A DNA stretch of 64,000 nucleotides from Chromatiaceae bacterium. GTDB lineage: Bacteria; Pseudomonadota; Gammaproteobacteria; Chromatiales; Chromatiaceae. Of this stretch, positions 25,803 to 35,169 are shown in pieces. The stretch's first letter is position 1, and each line of letters opens with the position of its first letter. Location: the NCBI GenBank assembly GCA_024235215.1, contig JACKMU010000009.1, positions 1-64,000 of the forward strand. The letters run 5' to 3'. The notes under the pieces were generated by a model, which ran no database searches, had not been told where the DNA came from, and worked only from the letters and a program-made list of their open reading frames with translations. The translations under genes and the position numbers were made by a program.

Positions 25803-26672
25803 ATGAGTGCTGTAACGAGCGAAGCGAAAAGGCGATGGGTCATACTACTCGCACTGGCCGGCATCGTGGTAATGTCAATACTTCAGTATCATGCGGTAAA
25901 CAAACACCGATCACTACTGGCGATACCAACACTGGTCAGCGACATCCAGTCCGACATGTTGACGCTGCGGCGTAATGAGAAGGATTTCCTCGCACGTAAA
26001 GAGCAGCTTTACCAGCAGAAGTTTCTCGACAACTACCAGTTGATTCAGCAGAACCTGAAGAAGCTTACGACAGAGCTACAGCAAGTGAACGTTGATGCTG
26101 GTGTAACCCAGCAGCTGATCGAAGATCTCGAGCATTATCGGGAGAATTTCCTGGCTCTGGTCGAGTTGCAGATAGCTATCGGTTTCAACCATCAGGAGGG
26201 ACTCCAGGGCAGCCTGCGTAACGCAATTCATCAAGTGGAGGAGCTGCTGGATCTGGAAAAGAATTATCAGCTCAACAAAGAGATGCTGACGTTGCGCCGG
26301 CACGAGAAGGACTTTCTGCTGCGCCTCGACCTGAGTTACATCGATAAGTACGAAAAAGACCTCGCACTGTTGCGGACGGACCTCTCCCGCGCCTACATCA
26401 TGCCAAGTGTCAAAAGCAGGATAGACAACGCGCTGACCGTTTATGAGCGAGATTTCAAAGCGCTTGTCCACGCGATACAGCAGATGGGACTGAACAGCGA
26501 TGAGGGCTTGCAGGGGAAGATGCGTGCAAGTATTCATCATGTGGAAGATATGCTGGTCGATCTGCGCAAAGCGACCATGCTGGAGGTGGACAATGTCGGC
26601 AGCAATACACTCATGCAGATCATGTCGTTCGCGCTGGTTCTGGTACTGCTGGTGGTTGTCTTGATCCGCTGA
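25803..26672 (+). CDS. HBM-type sensor protein lacking a signalling domain
   Basis: The 289-residue protein has a strong ribosome-binding site (AAGGAGAAGAG). TM1 spans about 11-30 and TM2 about 270-288, and translation stops directly after TM2 (VLVLLVVVLIR). The periplasmic region is a duplicated helical bundle with MLTLRRNEKDFLAR and MLTLRRHEKDFLLR, the helical bimodular (HBM) ligand-binding domain of chemoreceptors. HAMP and methyl-accepting or kinase domains are absent, and the downstream DNA does not continue the frame. It could be a partner subunit or a truncated chemoreceptor. Confidence 0.75.
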   Translation: MSAVTSEAKRRWVILLALAGIVVMSILQYHAVNKHRSLLAIPTLVSDIQSDMLTLRRNEKDFLARKEQLYQQKFLDNYQLIQQNLKKLTTELQQVNVDAGVTQQLIEDLEHYRENFLALVELQIAIGFNHQEGLQGSLRNAIHQVEELLDLEKNYQLNKEMLTLRRHEKDFLLRLDLSYIDKYEKDLALLRTDLSRAYIMPSVKSRIDNALTVYERDFKALVHAIQQMGLNSDEGLQGKMRASIHHVEDMLVDLRKATMLEVDNVGSNTLMQIMSFALVLVLLVVVLIR

Positions 26673-26780
26673 GACTAGGAGCCTGTCGGACTAGGGGGGA
26701 TCATGCTGGTGGCAATCAAGCGTTCGTGGTTGCCACCGGCGCCGCTCTGCGTACACCGGCACTTCCTGATTGCCACTACC

Positions 26781-28565
26781 TCAAAAGGCGTCATCGTCGA
26801 ACCGCATCATCGTATCCGAACCCGCCATGATCGATGCAAACAGTGCGCCGGTCTGCGGCAGGATCTTCTCGAAGTAGAAATGCGCGGTGTCCACTTTCGC
26901 CTGGTAGAAGAGCGTTTCGTCTCCTCCCAGGTTGCGATTGCCGATCTCCGCCATGCGCATCCATAGATAACCCAATGCGACCAAAGCCAACAGCCGCAGG
27001 TAGTCGGTCGCGGCGGCGCCCGCCTCGTCCGGGTTGACCATACCCTGCTGGGCGAGCCATGCAGTCGCCTGCTGCAGCCGACCGAACGCCTTTGACAGCG
27101 GAAGCAAATAGCGGTGCATACTGGTGTCGTGCTTCTTCTCCTCCAGGTAGTCGCACAGCGGATGAAAGAGGTGCCGCAGGTAGCGCCCGGTGTGGGCCGG
27201 GAGTTTGCGCCCTACCAGATCCAGTGCCTGTATACCGTTGGTTCCCTCATAGATCTGGGCAACACGTACATCACGTACATACTGTTCCATGCCGTTTTCA
27301 CGTATGTAGCCGTGACCACCGAACACCTGCATGCCAAGATTCGCCACTTCGAACCCGGTATCTGTCATGAACGCCTTGATTACAGGTGTCATCAACGCAA
27401 CAAAATCGGTGGCATCCCGCCGGGCGCGAGCCTCGGGGTGGCGCAACGAGCGGTCGAGTTCACGCGCTACCCATCCGCACAGGGCACGACTCCCCTCGGT
27501 ATAGGCGCGCATGGTCAGCAGCATACGCCGTACATCCGGGTGGAGCAGTATGGGATCGGCCGGTTTCTCCGGACATCTGGCACCGCGCAGTGAGCGTCCC
27601 TGCAGACGTGTGCGGGCGTACTCCACCGCCCCCTGATAAGCCACCTCAGCAATGCCCAGACCCTGTATACCCACCGCCAGGCGCTCGCTGTTCATCATCA
27701 CGAACATCGCCTCCATGCCGTGATTGAGTTCACCCAGCAGATACCCCTCCGCCGCATCGAAATTGATGACGCAGGTGGAAGAGGCGTGGATTCCCATCTT
27801 CTTCTCGATCGAGCCGCAGCTGACACCGTTGCGTTCACCGAGCGATCCATCCTCCCGTACCCGGGTACGGGGGACCAGGAACAGGCTGATCCCCTTGATC
27901 CCGGTGGGTGCATCGGGGGTGCGCGCCAGTACCAGATGGATAATGTTTTCGGTCAGATCATGTTCACCAGCGGTGATGAATATCTTGCCACCGCTGAGCA
28001 GGTAGCTGCCGTTCGGTTGCGGCTCGGCCCTGGTTCGCAGCAGACCCAGATCGGTGCCGCACTGTGGTTCTGTCAGACACATCGCACCGCTCCATTCTCC
28101 CGCCACCATCCGCGGCAAAAAGCGCTGCTTCAACTCCTCGCTGCCGTAAGCCTCGATCGCATTGCAGGCGCCACCGGTGAGACCCGGATAGAGCCCGAAC
28201 GCAAAATTGGCGGAGGAGATCAACTCCTCCAGCATCATAGTAAGGTATCTGGGCAATCCTTGGCCGCCATACTCGGCTGGTGCATGCAATGTGGTCCAAC
28301 CAGCGGTGGTAAAGGCTTTGAACGCCTCTTTGTACCCATGGGGTGTGATTACCCTGCCCTGTTCGTAACGGCACCCCTCTTCGTCACCGCTACGGTTGAG
28401 TGGGAACAGCTGCTCCTCACAGAACCTGCCAGCCTCTGCGAGAATGGCGTCAACCAGATCCGGTGTCACCTCCTCGCAGCCGGGTAAAGATTGCATGATC
28501 CGCGGATCCAGCAACTCTCCATAAACGAAACGCAAGTCGCGCAGCGGTGTTCTGTAACTGGGCAT
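26781..28565 (-). CDS. fadE: Acyl-CoA dehydrogenase (fadE of a fadN-fadA-fadE-like set)
   Basis: The 594-residue protein has the acyl-CoA dehydrogenase core: MCLTEPQCGTDLGLL (FAD/substrate binding), the middle beta domain, and QVFGGHGYIRENG with VRDVRVAQIYEGTNGIQALDLVG in the C-terminal helical domain. A further C-terminal domain (about 460-594) marks the longer type found with FadN/FadA. It catalyses the first oxidation of fatty acyl-CoA using FAD. It begins 4 bp after the fadN-like gene in a three-gene operon with thiolase. Confidence 0.93.
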   Translation of the reverse strand: MPSYRTPLRDLRFVYGELLDPRIMQSLPGCEEVTPDLVDAILAEAGRFCEEQLFPLNRSGDEEGCRYEQGRVITPHGYKEAFKAFTTAGWTTLHAPAEYGGQGLPRYLTMMLEELISSANFAFGLYPGLTGGACNAIEAYGSEELKQRFLPRMVAGEWSGAMCLTEPQCGTDLGLLRTRAEPQPNGSYLLSGGKIFITAGEHDLTENIIHLVLARTPDAPTGIKGISLFLVPRTRVREDGSLGERNGVSCGSIEKKMGIHASSTCVINFDAAEGYLLGELNHGMEAMFVMMNSERLAVGIQGLGIAEVAYQGAVEYARTRLQGRSLRGARCPEKPADPILLHPDVRRMLLTMRAYTEGSRALCGWVARELDRSLRHPEARARRDATDFVALMTPVIKAFMTDTGFEVANLGMQVFGGHGYIRENGMEQYVRDVRVAQIYEGTNGIQALDLVGRKLPAHTGRYLRHLFHPLCDYLEEKKHDTSMHRYLLPLSKAFGRLQQATAWLAQQGMVNPDEAGAAATDYLRLLALVALGYLWMRMAEIGNRNLGGDETLFYQAKVDTAHFYFEKILPQTGALFASIMAGSDTMMRFDDDAF

Positions 28566-28569
28566 GGTT

Positions 28570-30894
28570 TCAGTTCCTCAGCGGTTTGCCGGTCTCAAGC
28601 ATCTGTTCCAGCCGGTCCAGCGTCAGGGGCATCCTGACCAACTGCATGAACGACTCACGTTCCAGCGTCAACAGATCGTTTTCGCCGAGTGCATCGGTGA
28701 TATCGCAATCACCACCGCTCAGCACGCTGGACAGTGCCAGTGATACCGTCTCGTCGTGTGCGCTCGCTTTGCCCGCGAGACGGAAACCTTTTACCGCCAT
28801 CTGCAGCGCCAGATGAGCTGTGGCACCCGGCAGGTGCATCTCATTGAACTCCGGCGGCTGGTAATCTTCGGACAATGCCAGCGCGCGCGCCTTGGCATCC
28901 GTTAACAGCCGGTCCCGGTTCATGGTGATACCGTCGTCCGGTCGCAGAAAGAGATACTCCCGTGCCTCGGCAGCTGATTTGGAAACAGTCGCAGTAGCGA
29001 TGGTCTCGAAGCATTTGACGATGGGCGGCATCGGACCGCCCGGACGTAGCCGGTTGAGCACCCAGCGCTGTAAAAGCTCCTTGCAGCCACCCCATGCGGG
29101 AATCACACCGACCGCGACCTCCACCAGCCCCATATAGGTTTCGCTGTGCGCCTGCACCGCGTCGCAGTGGAGCAGGCATTCGCAGGAGCCACCCAATGCC
29201 ATACCGGCCGGTGCACCCACCACCGGAAAGGGAGCGTACTTCATCGCGCGGTAGATCTGTTGCCCCTCCGCCACCTTCTCCTCGATCTGGTTCCAGGCAG
29301 CGATATTGGCCATGAAGAGCAGTAATCCAAGATTGGCCCCTGCCGAAAAGTTGCTGCCCTCGTTGTAGATCACCAACGCCTTGTAGCGCTGCGGTATGAT
29401 CTCGATCGCCTTGCCGATCATTGCGAGAATATCCGGATCGAGTGCGTTCATCTTGGTGTGGAACTCGAGGCAGAGCACACCATCCCCGATATCCCATAGG
29501 CTGGCGGAGCCGTTACCGGCCAGCGGCTTACTGCGGCGCTTGATGTCCACCAGCAGCAGCACCCCTTCCGGGCGCATCAACTCCCGGTACTGCCCTTCGC
29601 CGGTCAGGTATTGCAGTATGCCATCGACAGTGCGATAGAAGCTGCGCCTGCGCACCGATTGGAGCAGCGTCGGGAGCGGAGTCCCTGCCCGCTCCAGCTG
29701 TTCGATCAGCCAATCGGCGCCAATCCGGTCGATCAGTTCAAATGGTCCGTACTTCCAAGCATAGCCCAGTCGCATCGCCTCATCGACCGCGGGAATATCC
29801 TCGGCGATCTCCGGCACCAGACCGGCTGCGTAACTCAACACCCGGAGCAACACACGCCGGGCGTACTCCCCCCCTTTGTCGGGGTGCGCCAGCAGCGCGC
29901 TGAGGCCACCGCTGCGGGCAGCCGAGAGGCTGGCCAATTGCGCTTCACGCGTGGGCCGGTATTCACCGCTCTCGAGGTCGATAGACTCTTTCAACTTGCC
30001 GCCACCGGCGCGATTGAGGCGATAAAACCCCCCTTTGCCTTTGCGCCCGGTATCACCTGCAGCGATCATGCGCTGGATCAGCTCCGGAACTTCCGCGCAG
30101 CCACGCAGCGAATCATTCTCAGGAAGCGTGCGCAACATACTCTTCAGCAGATGCGGCAACAGATCGATGCCAACCAGATCGGAGAGACCAAAGACGCCGG
30201 TTTTTGGAATGCCCATCGGCCGGCCAACCACCGCATCCGCCTCCTCGACAGTCAATCCCAATGCCATCGCCTCGGTGACAGCCACCTGTATCCAGTAGAT
30301 GCCGATGCGGTTGGCGATGAAACCGGGGGTGTCGCGGCACTGCACCACCCCTTTGCCCAGCGCTCGATCAGCGAAATCGCGCACTGCCGAAACAACTTCA
30401 GTGCGGGTCTCCTCGCCACTCACCAGCTCCAACAGACGCATATACCGCGGCGGATTGAAGAAGTGGGTGATCAGAAAATTCTGAGCCAGGCTGGTTGGCA
30501 GCCCCGCGATCAGATCCTGCAGCGGAATGGTGGAGGTGTTGGAGGAGAGGATTGCACCAGGTTTGCGCACCCGATCGATACTGGAGTAGAGCGATTGTTT
30601 GACGTCCAGTCGCTCGACTACCGCCTCGATGATCCAGTCACACTCTGCCAGCAGGCCCAGATTGTCCTCGATGTTGCCGGTGGAGATCAGGCGGGCGTTG
30701 TGCGGGTGCATGAATGCGGCCGGTTGCTGCTTGAGCAGCTTTGCCAACGCGCCTTCGGCGATGGCGCTGCGACTGGCAGCACCACCATCCACGATATCGA
30801 GCAGCACCACCGGTATTCCGGAATTCGAGATATGGGCAGCAATGCCGGCGCCCATTACGCCGGCACCGATGACCGCGACTCTGCGAATCTCCAT
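28570..30894 (-). CDS. fadN: 3-hydroxyacyl-CoA dehydrogenase / enoyl-CoA hydratase (FadN-like)
   Basis: The 774-residue protein starts at ATG 30894 (MEIRRVAVIGAGVMGAG, the NAD-binding Rossmann motif), so earlier in-frame codons are not used. The dehydrogenase half has SSNTSTIPLQDL and NFLITHFFNPPRYMRLLE, with a second dehydrogenase C-domain. The hydratase domain is C-terminal (about 510-740: IYNEGSNFSAGANLG, GMALGGSCECLLHCD). This dehydrogenase-first order is that of FadN rather than FadB. It overlaps the thiolase stop by 1 bp (TGATG). Confidence 0.92.
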   Translation of the reverse strand: MEIRRVAVIGAGVMGAGIAAHISNSGIPVVLLDIVDGGAASRSAIAEGALAKLLKQQPAAFMHPHNARLISTGNIEDNLGLLAECDWIIEAVVERLDVKQSLYSSIDRVRKPGAILSSNTSTIPLQDLIAGLPTSLAQNFLITHFFNPPRYMRLLELVSGEETRTEVVSAVRDFADRALGKGVVQCRDTPGFIANRIGIYWIQVAVTEAMALGLTVEEADAVVGRPMGIPKTGVFGLSDLVGIDLLPHLLKSMLRTLPENDSLRGCAEVPELIQRMIAAGDTGRKGKGGFYRLNRAGGGKLKESIDLESGEYRPTREAQLASLSAARSGGLSALLAHPDKGGEYARRVLLRVLSYAAGLVPEIAEDIPAVDEAMRLGYAWKYGPFELIDRIGADWLIEQLERAGTPLPTLLQSVRRRSFYRTVDGILQYLTGEGQYRELMRPEGVLLLVDIKRRSKPLAGNGSASLWDIGDGVLCLEFHTKMNALDPDILAMIGKAIEIIPQRYKALVIYNEGSNFSAGANLGLLLFMANIAAWNQIEEKVAEGQQIYRAMKYAPFPVVGAPAGMALGGSCECLLHCDAVQAHSETYMGLVEVAVGVIPAWGGCKELLQRWVLNRLRPGGPMPPIVKCFETIATATVSKSAAEAREYLFLRPDDGITMNRDRLLTDAKARALALSEDYQPPEFNEMHLPGATAHLALQMAVKGFRLAGKASAHDETVSLALSSVLSGGDCDITDALGENDLLTLERESFMQLVRMPLTLDRLEQMLETGKPLRN

Positions 30895-32018
30895 CAGATT
30901 GCCTCCAGCAGCGTGGCTATGCCTTGACCGCCACCGATACACTGAGTGGCCAGTGCAAAATGCTTGTTCTCGCGTTTGAGCAGCGCAGCCGCTTTGCCGG
31001 TGATGCGTGCACCGCTGGCCCCCAGCGGATGGCCCAGCGCTATCGCACCGCCATCGATATTCAGCCGCGCGGGATCCAGTTCGAGATCGCGTATACAAGC
31101 GATAGACTGGGATGCAAAAGCCTCATTAAGTTCGATAATGTCGATATCCTTCATCTGCAGACCGGCGCGCTGCAGCGCTTTACGGCTGGAAAGAACCGGT
31201 CCTATTCCCATCACCTCCGGTGCACAGCCGGAGATGGCAATGCTGCGGACCCTGGCCAGCATCTCGATGCCGTTACTTCGTGCAAACGTTTCGCTGCAAA
31301 CCAATACGGCAGCCGCACCATCGGTCAACGGTGAAGAGGTACCCGCCGTGACACTACCCTTTTCAGAGAAAGCCGGAGTGAGTTGTGCCAATGCTTCCAG
31401 AGTGGTATCGCCACGGATACAGCCGTCCTCCGTCACATCCGCCACTGCAACGATCTCTGCCGCCAGACTTCCTGCGTCGCGCGCGGCCACGGCCTTCTGC
31501 TGGCTCGCCCAGGCGAACGCCTCCTGCTCACTCCTGCCGATCTGGTATTGCCGTGCCAGATTCTCCGCCGTCTCGCCCATGCTCACATAGGCAGCCGGAA
31601 ACTGCTCGACGAGCCGGGGATTGGGCATCGGGTTGAAACCGGTCATCGGGATACGGGTCATTGACTCCACGCCGGCACAGATGAACGCTTCACCAGCACC
31701 CATCGCTATCGCGCCGGCCGCTTGATGGATCGCCTGCATCGAGGAACCACAGAAGCGGTTGACGGTAACGCCACCGATGCTCAACGGCAGACCGGCTAAC
31801 ATCACTGCCAGCCGCGCCATGTTGAATCCCTGCTCACCTTCGGGGAAGGCACAGCCCAGTATCAGATCTTCGATTGCAGCAGGATCCACTCCGGTTTGCT
31901 GCAGCACTCCTTGAATCGCGGCGACTACCAGGTCGTCAGGTCTCACCCGAGCAAAACCACCCTTCTTCGCCAGCGTAAACGGGGTACGTTTATAACCTGC
32001 AATAACTATATTGTTCAT
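30894..32018 (-). CDS. fadA: Acetyl-CoA acyltransferase (thiolase)
   Basis: The 374-residue thiolase has the active-site Cys90 in VNRFCGSSMQA, the ELNEAFASQS motif, the His in IALGHPLGASGAR and the C-terminal Cys in CIGGGQG. It cleaves 3-ketoacyl-CoA to release acetyl-CoA. The start is preceded by AAGGAATTTAAGTAT. It is the first enzyme gene after the MerR regulator, and its stop overlaps the fadN start. Confidence 0.93.
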   Translation of the reverse strand: MNNIVIAGYKRTPFTLAKKGGFARVRPDDLVVAAIQGVLQQTGVDPAAIEDLILGCAFPEGEQGFNMARLAVMLAGLPLSIGGVTVNRFCGSSMQAIHQAAGAIAMGAGEAFICAGVESMTRIPMTGFNPMPNPRLVEQFPAAYVSMGETAENLARQYQIGRSEQEAFAWASQQKAVAARDAGSLAAEIVAVADVTEDGCIRGDTTLEALAQLTPAFSEKGSVTAGTSSPLTDGAAAVLVCSETFARSNGIEMLARVRSIAISGCAPEVMGIGPVLSSRKALQRAGLQMKDIDIIELNEAFASQSIACIRDLELDPARLNIDGGAIALGHPLGASGARITGKAAALLKRENKHFALATQCIGGGQGIATLLEAI

Positions 32019-32105
32019 ATACTTAAATTCCTTTATTAAAGTCTATGATTAATAGAATTCCGCAACTGTTAAGAGCACTGAGGAGATTGCGTCACGGCAT
32101 TGATA

Positions 32106-32513
32106 TCACCCAACAGGCGCTTCACCAGCCGAGGTACGATCTCCCTCCTGTAAGTATTCCAGTGCTTGCCTCTGAATCTGGTACAGTTCATCCAGCGTGA
32201 TATTCAAATCGATCTTCTGCTGTTCCAATTCAGCGATACGCTTGGTAACTTTAGCTACCAGCAGCTCCTGTTGCGCCAACTGCTGTGCATTGCCGCGATA
32301 GAGATCCAGGTATTCCGCGATATCGTTGAGCGAGAAACCAAGTCGTTTGGCACGCAGTATCAGTTTCAGCCGCGCACGATCACGGTAACCGTAGACCCGG
32401 TTTACACCGATACGTGCCGGAGTGATCAGACCCTTACTTTCGTAAAACCGGATTGCTCTCGGTGTCAGCCCCAACTCATTTCCAAGCTCTGTAATTGTCT
32501 GCAATTGATCCAT
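32106..32513 (-). CDS. MerR-family regulator of the beta-oxidation operon
   Basis: The 135-residue protein starts at ATG 32513 behind GAGGTGAAG. The N-terminal MerR winged helix (ITELGNELGLTPRAIRFYES, then VYGYRDRARL) is followed by a dimerising helix (about 80-118). It has no Cys-based metal site in the effector region, so it is not a metal sensor. Position directly upstream of thiolase and gene order suggest it controls acyl-CoA degradation in the way of LiuR-type regulators, which is an inference. An 87-bp AT-rich gap to the thiolase may hold an operator. Confidence 0.85.
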   Translation of the reverse strand: MDQLQTITELGNELGLTPRAIRFYESKGLITPARIGVNRVYGYRDRARLKLILRAKRLGFSLNDIAEYLDLYRGNAQQLAQQELLVAKVTKRIAELEQQKIDLNITLDELYQIQRQALEYLQEGDRTSAGEAPVG

Positions 32514-32905
32514 CTTCACCTCAAGCATCACTGGGAGAAAATCAGGCAACTATGAAAATATAGCGATGGATAACCTTAGCGTCAATTACATATCTTTTAG
32601 GTTAAACTGCTGCTCCGAAAGTATCAGGCGAGGATCAACGCGACCGAGTAAACTGACCACACCCAACCGCGACAGGCTTCACCGCAGAACTGGATAGTGT
32701 CGCTGGGGCAATTCGTAACTTCGGCCAATCAATCCGCATGGTATTCAATGAGTTGGTGCATGGATTAATGAGTGGGTGAGATCTTGGGAAGGTTTGATGT
32801 CCGTCTTGCAGATAGTGTCTCAATACCAGGCCGTACCGGCAGTCGAAATCCCGGACGGATTCGCGGTAAACGCGATCGGCCTTTCGCTCAGTGTGCACGC
32901 ACCCT
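32514..32905. other. Intergenic region, nothing recognised
   Basis: About 390 bp lie between the MerR start and the end of the TudS-related gene. Short ORFs on both strands have no family features. The part next to 32513 is AT-rich (for example ATATCTTTTAGG) and probably carries the MerR promoter. Confidence 0.45.
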
Positions 32906-33484
32906 TCAGAGGTGTTCCAGCAGCCACGTCAAATCCTCCTTTAGAAGATTCGAGTCGACATCCCGCATGCCGCGAAAAGGAACGTGCAGGCCACGTTGTG
33001 CAAGCTCTTCGGCTAATGCTTGCATGAAGATACCCGAGCTGTCTGCCAGATGCTGCGATCCAGGTTGGTTGTGGATGGCACAAGCGGGACTCTGTGCATT
33101 GCCACCGAGCACGGCGAGCACTTCATATGCCTGTTCCAGATAGGACTGAATCCGATCGGCAGTCTCCGTAGCCAACTTGGTGCAACAGGCTGCTGGACCC
33201 TGCTCCGACAACGCTTCACGAATCGACTGACCAGGTTCACGCGACCTGGCAAAGCCGAGACAGGCGATTTCCGGACAACGGATCTGCGCCATACCCACCT
33301 GCCGCTCCATCAGAAGATCGATCAGTGCGCGGTTTACTGCTGGGCTTTCCGCGGCATCCCGGTCCCTGGCATTTTGGTTCATGTGGCACTCGATGAGAAA
33401 GACCACACGGCGGCTACGTCTGTCGCCACGCGCAGCTCGAAAAAGCCAGGACAACATCGAACAACCCAGAAGATCTATCATCAT
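32906..33484 (-). CDS. TudS-related putative desulfidase (CD3072 type)
   Basis: The 192-residue protein contains VVFLIECHMNQNARDRD, IRCPEIACLGFARSRE and VLAVLGGNAQSPACAIH, giving three well-spaced Cys that match the iron-sulfur ligands of the DUF523/TudS desulfurase family. TudS removes sulfur from thiouracil-type compounds with a [4Fe-4S] cluster. The start is unclear: the first 9-25 residues have no good ribosome-binding site and M10 (33457) is possible. It is the last chromosomal gene before the island. Confidence 0.75.
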   Translation of the reverse strand: MMIDLLGCSMLSWLFRAARGDRRSRRVVFLIECHMNQNARDRDAAESPAVNRALIDLLMERQVGMAQIRCPEIACLGFARSREPGQSIREALSEQGPAACCTKLATETADRIQSYLEQAYEVLAVLGGNAQSPACAIHNQPGSQHLADSSGIFMQALAEELAQRGLHVPFRGMRDVDSNLLKEDLTWLLEHL

Positions 33485-33759
33485 CTATCGCACCATTGGA
33501 GCCCCTTACACAAGACGAGACCCTCAAACCGCGGCTCACAGTATTGGTAGTGACCCATAACATCAGTTTCAGCGTTAGTATAGAAGATAGCTTTGGATGG
33601 GGACCCACGCCTCCACCCAAAGCGGAGTGCAATCAATCACCGGTGTCCTCCCCTCGATGAACGCCAGAGAGCACAAAAAGTGACACCGATACGTTAGGAA
33701 CGTGGGAATTTCAGCTCGATGGCAGGAATGCTTGTGATTGCCATCAGTGAACAGCACTG

Positions 33760-33808
33760 AGATGGTGGGCCGTGTGCGACTCGAACGCACGACCAATGGA
33801 TTAAAAAT
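33760..33808. repeat. Left attachment-site repeat (tRNA-Lys fragment)
   Basis: These 49 bp equal 44029-44077, the anticodon-loop-to-CCA part of tRNA-Lys plus 3 flanking bases. The match stops at the anticodon loop; the sequence then diverges (ATAGCAATA versus ATCCACTGC). It cannot encode a tRNA. It is the distal att site. Confidence 0.92.
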
Positions 33809-33950
33809 AGCAATATAAAACAGTATCTTACTGATTTTTAGACGCTTTTTTACGCACATTCCGTAACTCGAGTGCACAGCGAAAAACACGTGCAAACAGT
33901 CAGTTAGCGCTTTTTTCCGCACATTGGCGAACATGCTGGAAACTTCGTGA

Positions 33951-33967
33951 TGTACCTCCAGTGTACC
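33951..33967. promoter_or_regulatory. Candidate integrase arm-type sites, left
   Basis: TGTACC occurs twice 11 bp apart (33951 and 33962), the second within AGTGTACCTGT (33960-33970). The same 11-mer and a second TGTACC 10 bp away occur at the right end (43966-43983). Paired repeats at both ends suit arm binding by a tyrosine integrase. Confidence 0.4.
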
Positions 33968-34098
33968 TGTTTGGTAAAACTTCGGTGAACCCATTTGCCA
34001 CCGTAGTGCAGCGTAGTGGATTACAGCGGAAACCAATCCTTGCAAGAAAAGGGCAACAGGGAGTACTCCACGTTCGCGGACTGATGGATGGTTGCGCT

Positions 34099-35169
34099 TC
34101 AAAGCCATTCCATTCCCTCGACGCGCAAAGTCTCGGCTATCTCAAATCCTTGTGTCCCCAGTAGTGTGTCGTAGGAGAGAACCTGAGCGTCCTGCTTCAA
34201 TCGTTCCACCAACCTTGTCAGCCAGTCCTTCAGTTCCAGCCCTACCACCAGTAAACACGGCAGCCCTTTTTGCTGCATACGGCTAACCGCTGCCAGAAAT
34301 GCCTCTATGAATCCAGTTATCAGTTCTCTGTTGTCTGATTCCGGTAGGCCACTCTTCGCCACAAGCAACAGCATGGTTTCCAGCTTTTCATCCAACACCA
34401 TTAACTTACGGTGTTTCTCTTCAGGTTCCAGTTCGTGTAACGATACCCTAAGCAACAGTGCCTTCCTCACCGCCGCAGCAAGATACTGGGTATCCTGGCT
34501 TGTTTGCGCGTATGCCACCAGAGTTTCGGCAATCGTCAATATAGGCCGGATTGAAATCTGCTCCTGCAAAAGAGTGCACAACACATCTCGAACCTGAACC
34601 AGGGTCAGACTTTCCGGAACCAGCGCATCCACCAGGCGGGGATGGGTTTTCCACAGTGACCACAAAATCTGGTAGGTCTCTTCATACCCGATCAGTCTGT
34701 ATGCCTGCGCTCTGAGTACTTGCATAAGGTGTGTTGAGATTACCGCGTCAGGTTCAACAACAAGATAACCTAGCTTCTTAGCCTGATCCCGCTCTGCTGG
34801 CTCGATCCACACCGAGTCCCACCCGTAGACCGGTTCTTTGACATGCGCTCCGGGGAGGCGGTTTGCATTCTTCCCACCCCATTCCATTGCGATCAGTCGT
34901 AACGGATCAACCGCTCCCCGCGCCTCGATATTGTCGTGCAGGTGGATGGCGTATTCATTCGGACCAATGCCAAGATGATCAACGACACGTACCGGCCGTA
35001 TCAGAAAACCGAATTCGAGAGATAACTTTCTACGCAGCTCTCCGATGCGTTTCATCAGGCCGCCTCCCTGATCAGGATCTGCAAGTCGAATCAGATCAGA
35101 TCCGATCTCAACGCGGACATACTCTTTGATTTCCAGTTCTTCCAGAATTTTCTTGCCGATCTCATCCAT
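34099..35169 (-). CDS. Orphan FlhA/FHIPEP cytoplasmic-domain protein
   Basis: The 356-residue protein starts at ATG 35169 behind GGAAGTGGAA. Residues about 10-245 follow the cytoplasmic domain of FlhA: VRVEIGSDLIRLAD, LEFGFLIRPVRVVDHLGIGPNEYAIH, GWDSVWIEPAERDQAKKLGY and VEPDAVISTHLMQVLRAQA. The membrane half of FlhA is absent, and no other flagellar or type III genes are nearby. The last about 110 residues do not match FlhA in my reading. FlhA's domain binds export chaperones and substrates; what a detached copy does is unknown. It lies inside the island. Confidence 0.82.
   Translation of the reverse strand: MDEIGKKILEELEIKEYVRVEIGSDLIRLADPDQGGGLMKRIGELRRKLSLEFGFLIRPVRVVDHLGIGPNEYAIHLHDNIEARGAVDPLRLIAMEWGGKNANRLPGAHVKEPVYGWDSVWIEPAERDQAKKLGYLVVEPDAVISTHLMQVLRAQAYRLIGYEETYQILWSLWKTHPRLVDALVPESLTLVQVRDVLCTLLQEQISIRPILTIAETLVAYAQTSQDTQYLAAAVRKALLLRVSLHELEPEEKHRKLMVLDEKLETMLLLVAKSGLPESDNRELITGFIEAFLAAVSRMQQKGLPCLLVVGLELKDWLTRLVERLKQDAQVLSYDTLLGTQGFEIAETLRVEGMEWL

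Larger units (their letters stand above)
33485..34098. other. Left boundary of the island, no gene
   Basis: This 614-bp stretch contains the tRNA-fragment repeat at 33760-33808. Inside the island, a 19-bp sequence at 33842-33860 (ACGCTTTTTTACGCACATT) recurs at 33907-33925 with 17 of 19 matches. The putative integrase arm sites at 33951-33967 follow. A 177-codon ORF crosses the boundary and has no family features, so I do not call it a gene. Confidence 0.55.

Noticed and set aside
29611..30927. 438-codon plus-strand ORF opposite the FadN-like gene
   Set aside because: It lies antisense to a well-matched enzyme and shows no domain pattern.
33760..33808. A second tRNA gene
   Set aside because: Only the 3' part is present; the D arm and 5' acceptor strand are missing.
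33575..34108. 177-codon minus-strand ORF across the left att site
   Set aside because: It spans the recombination boundary, has odd composition and no family features.
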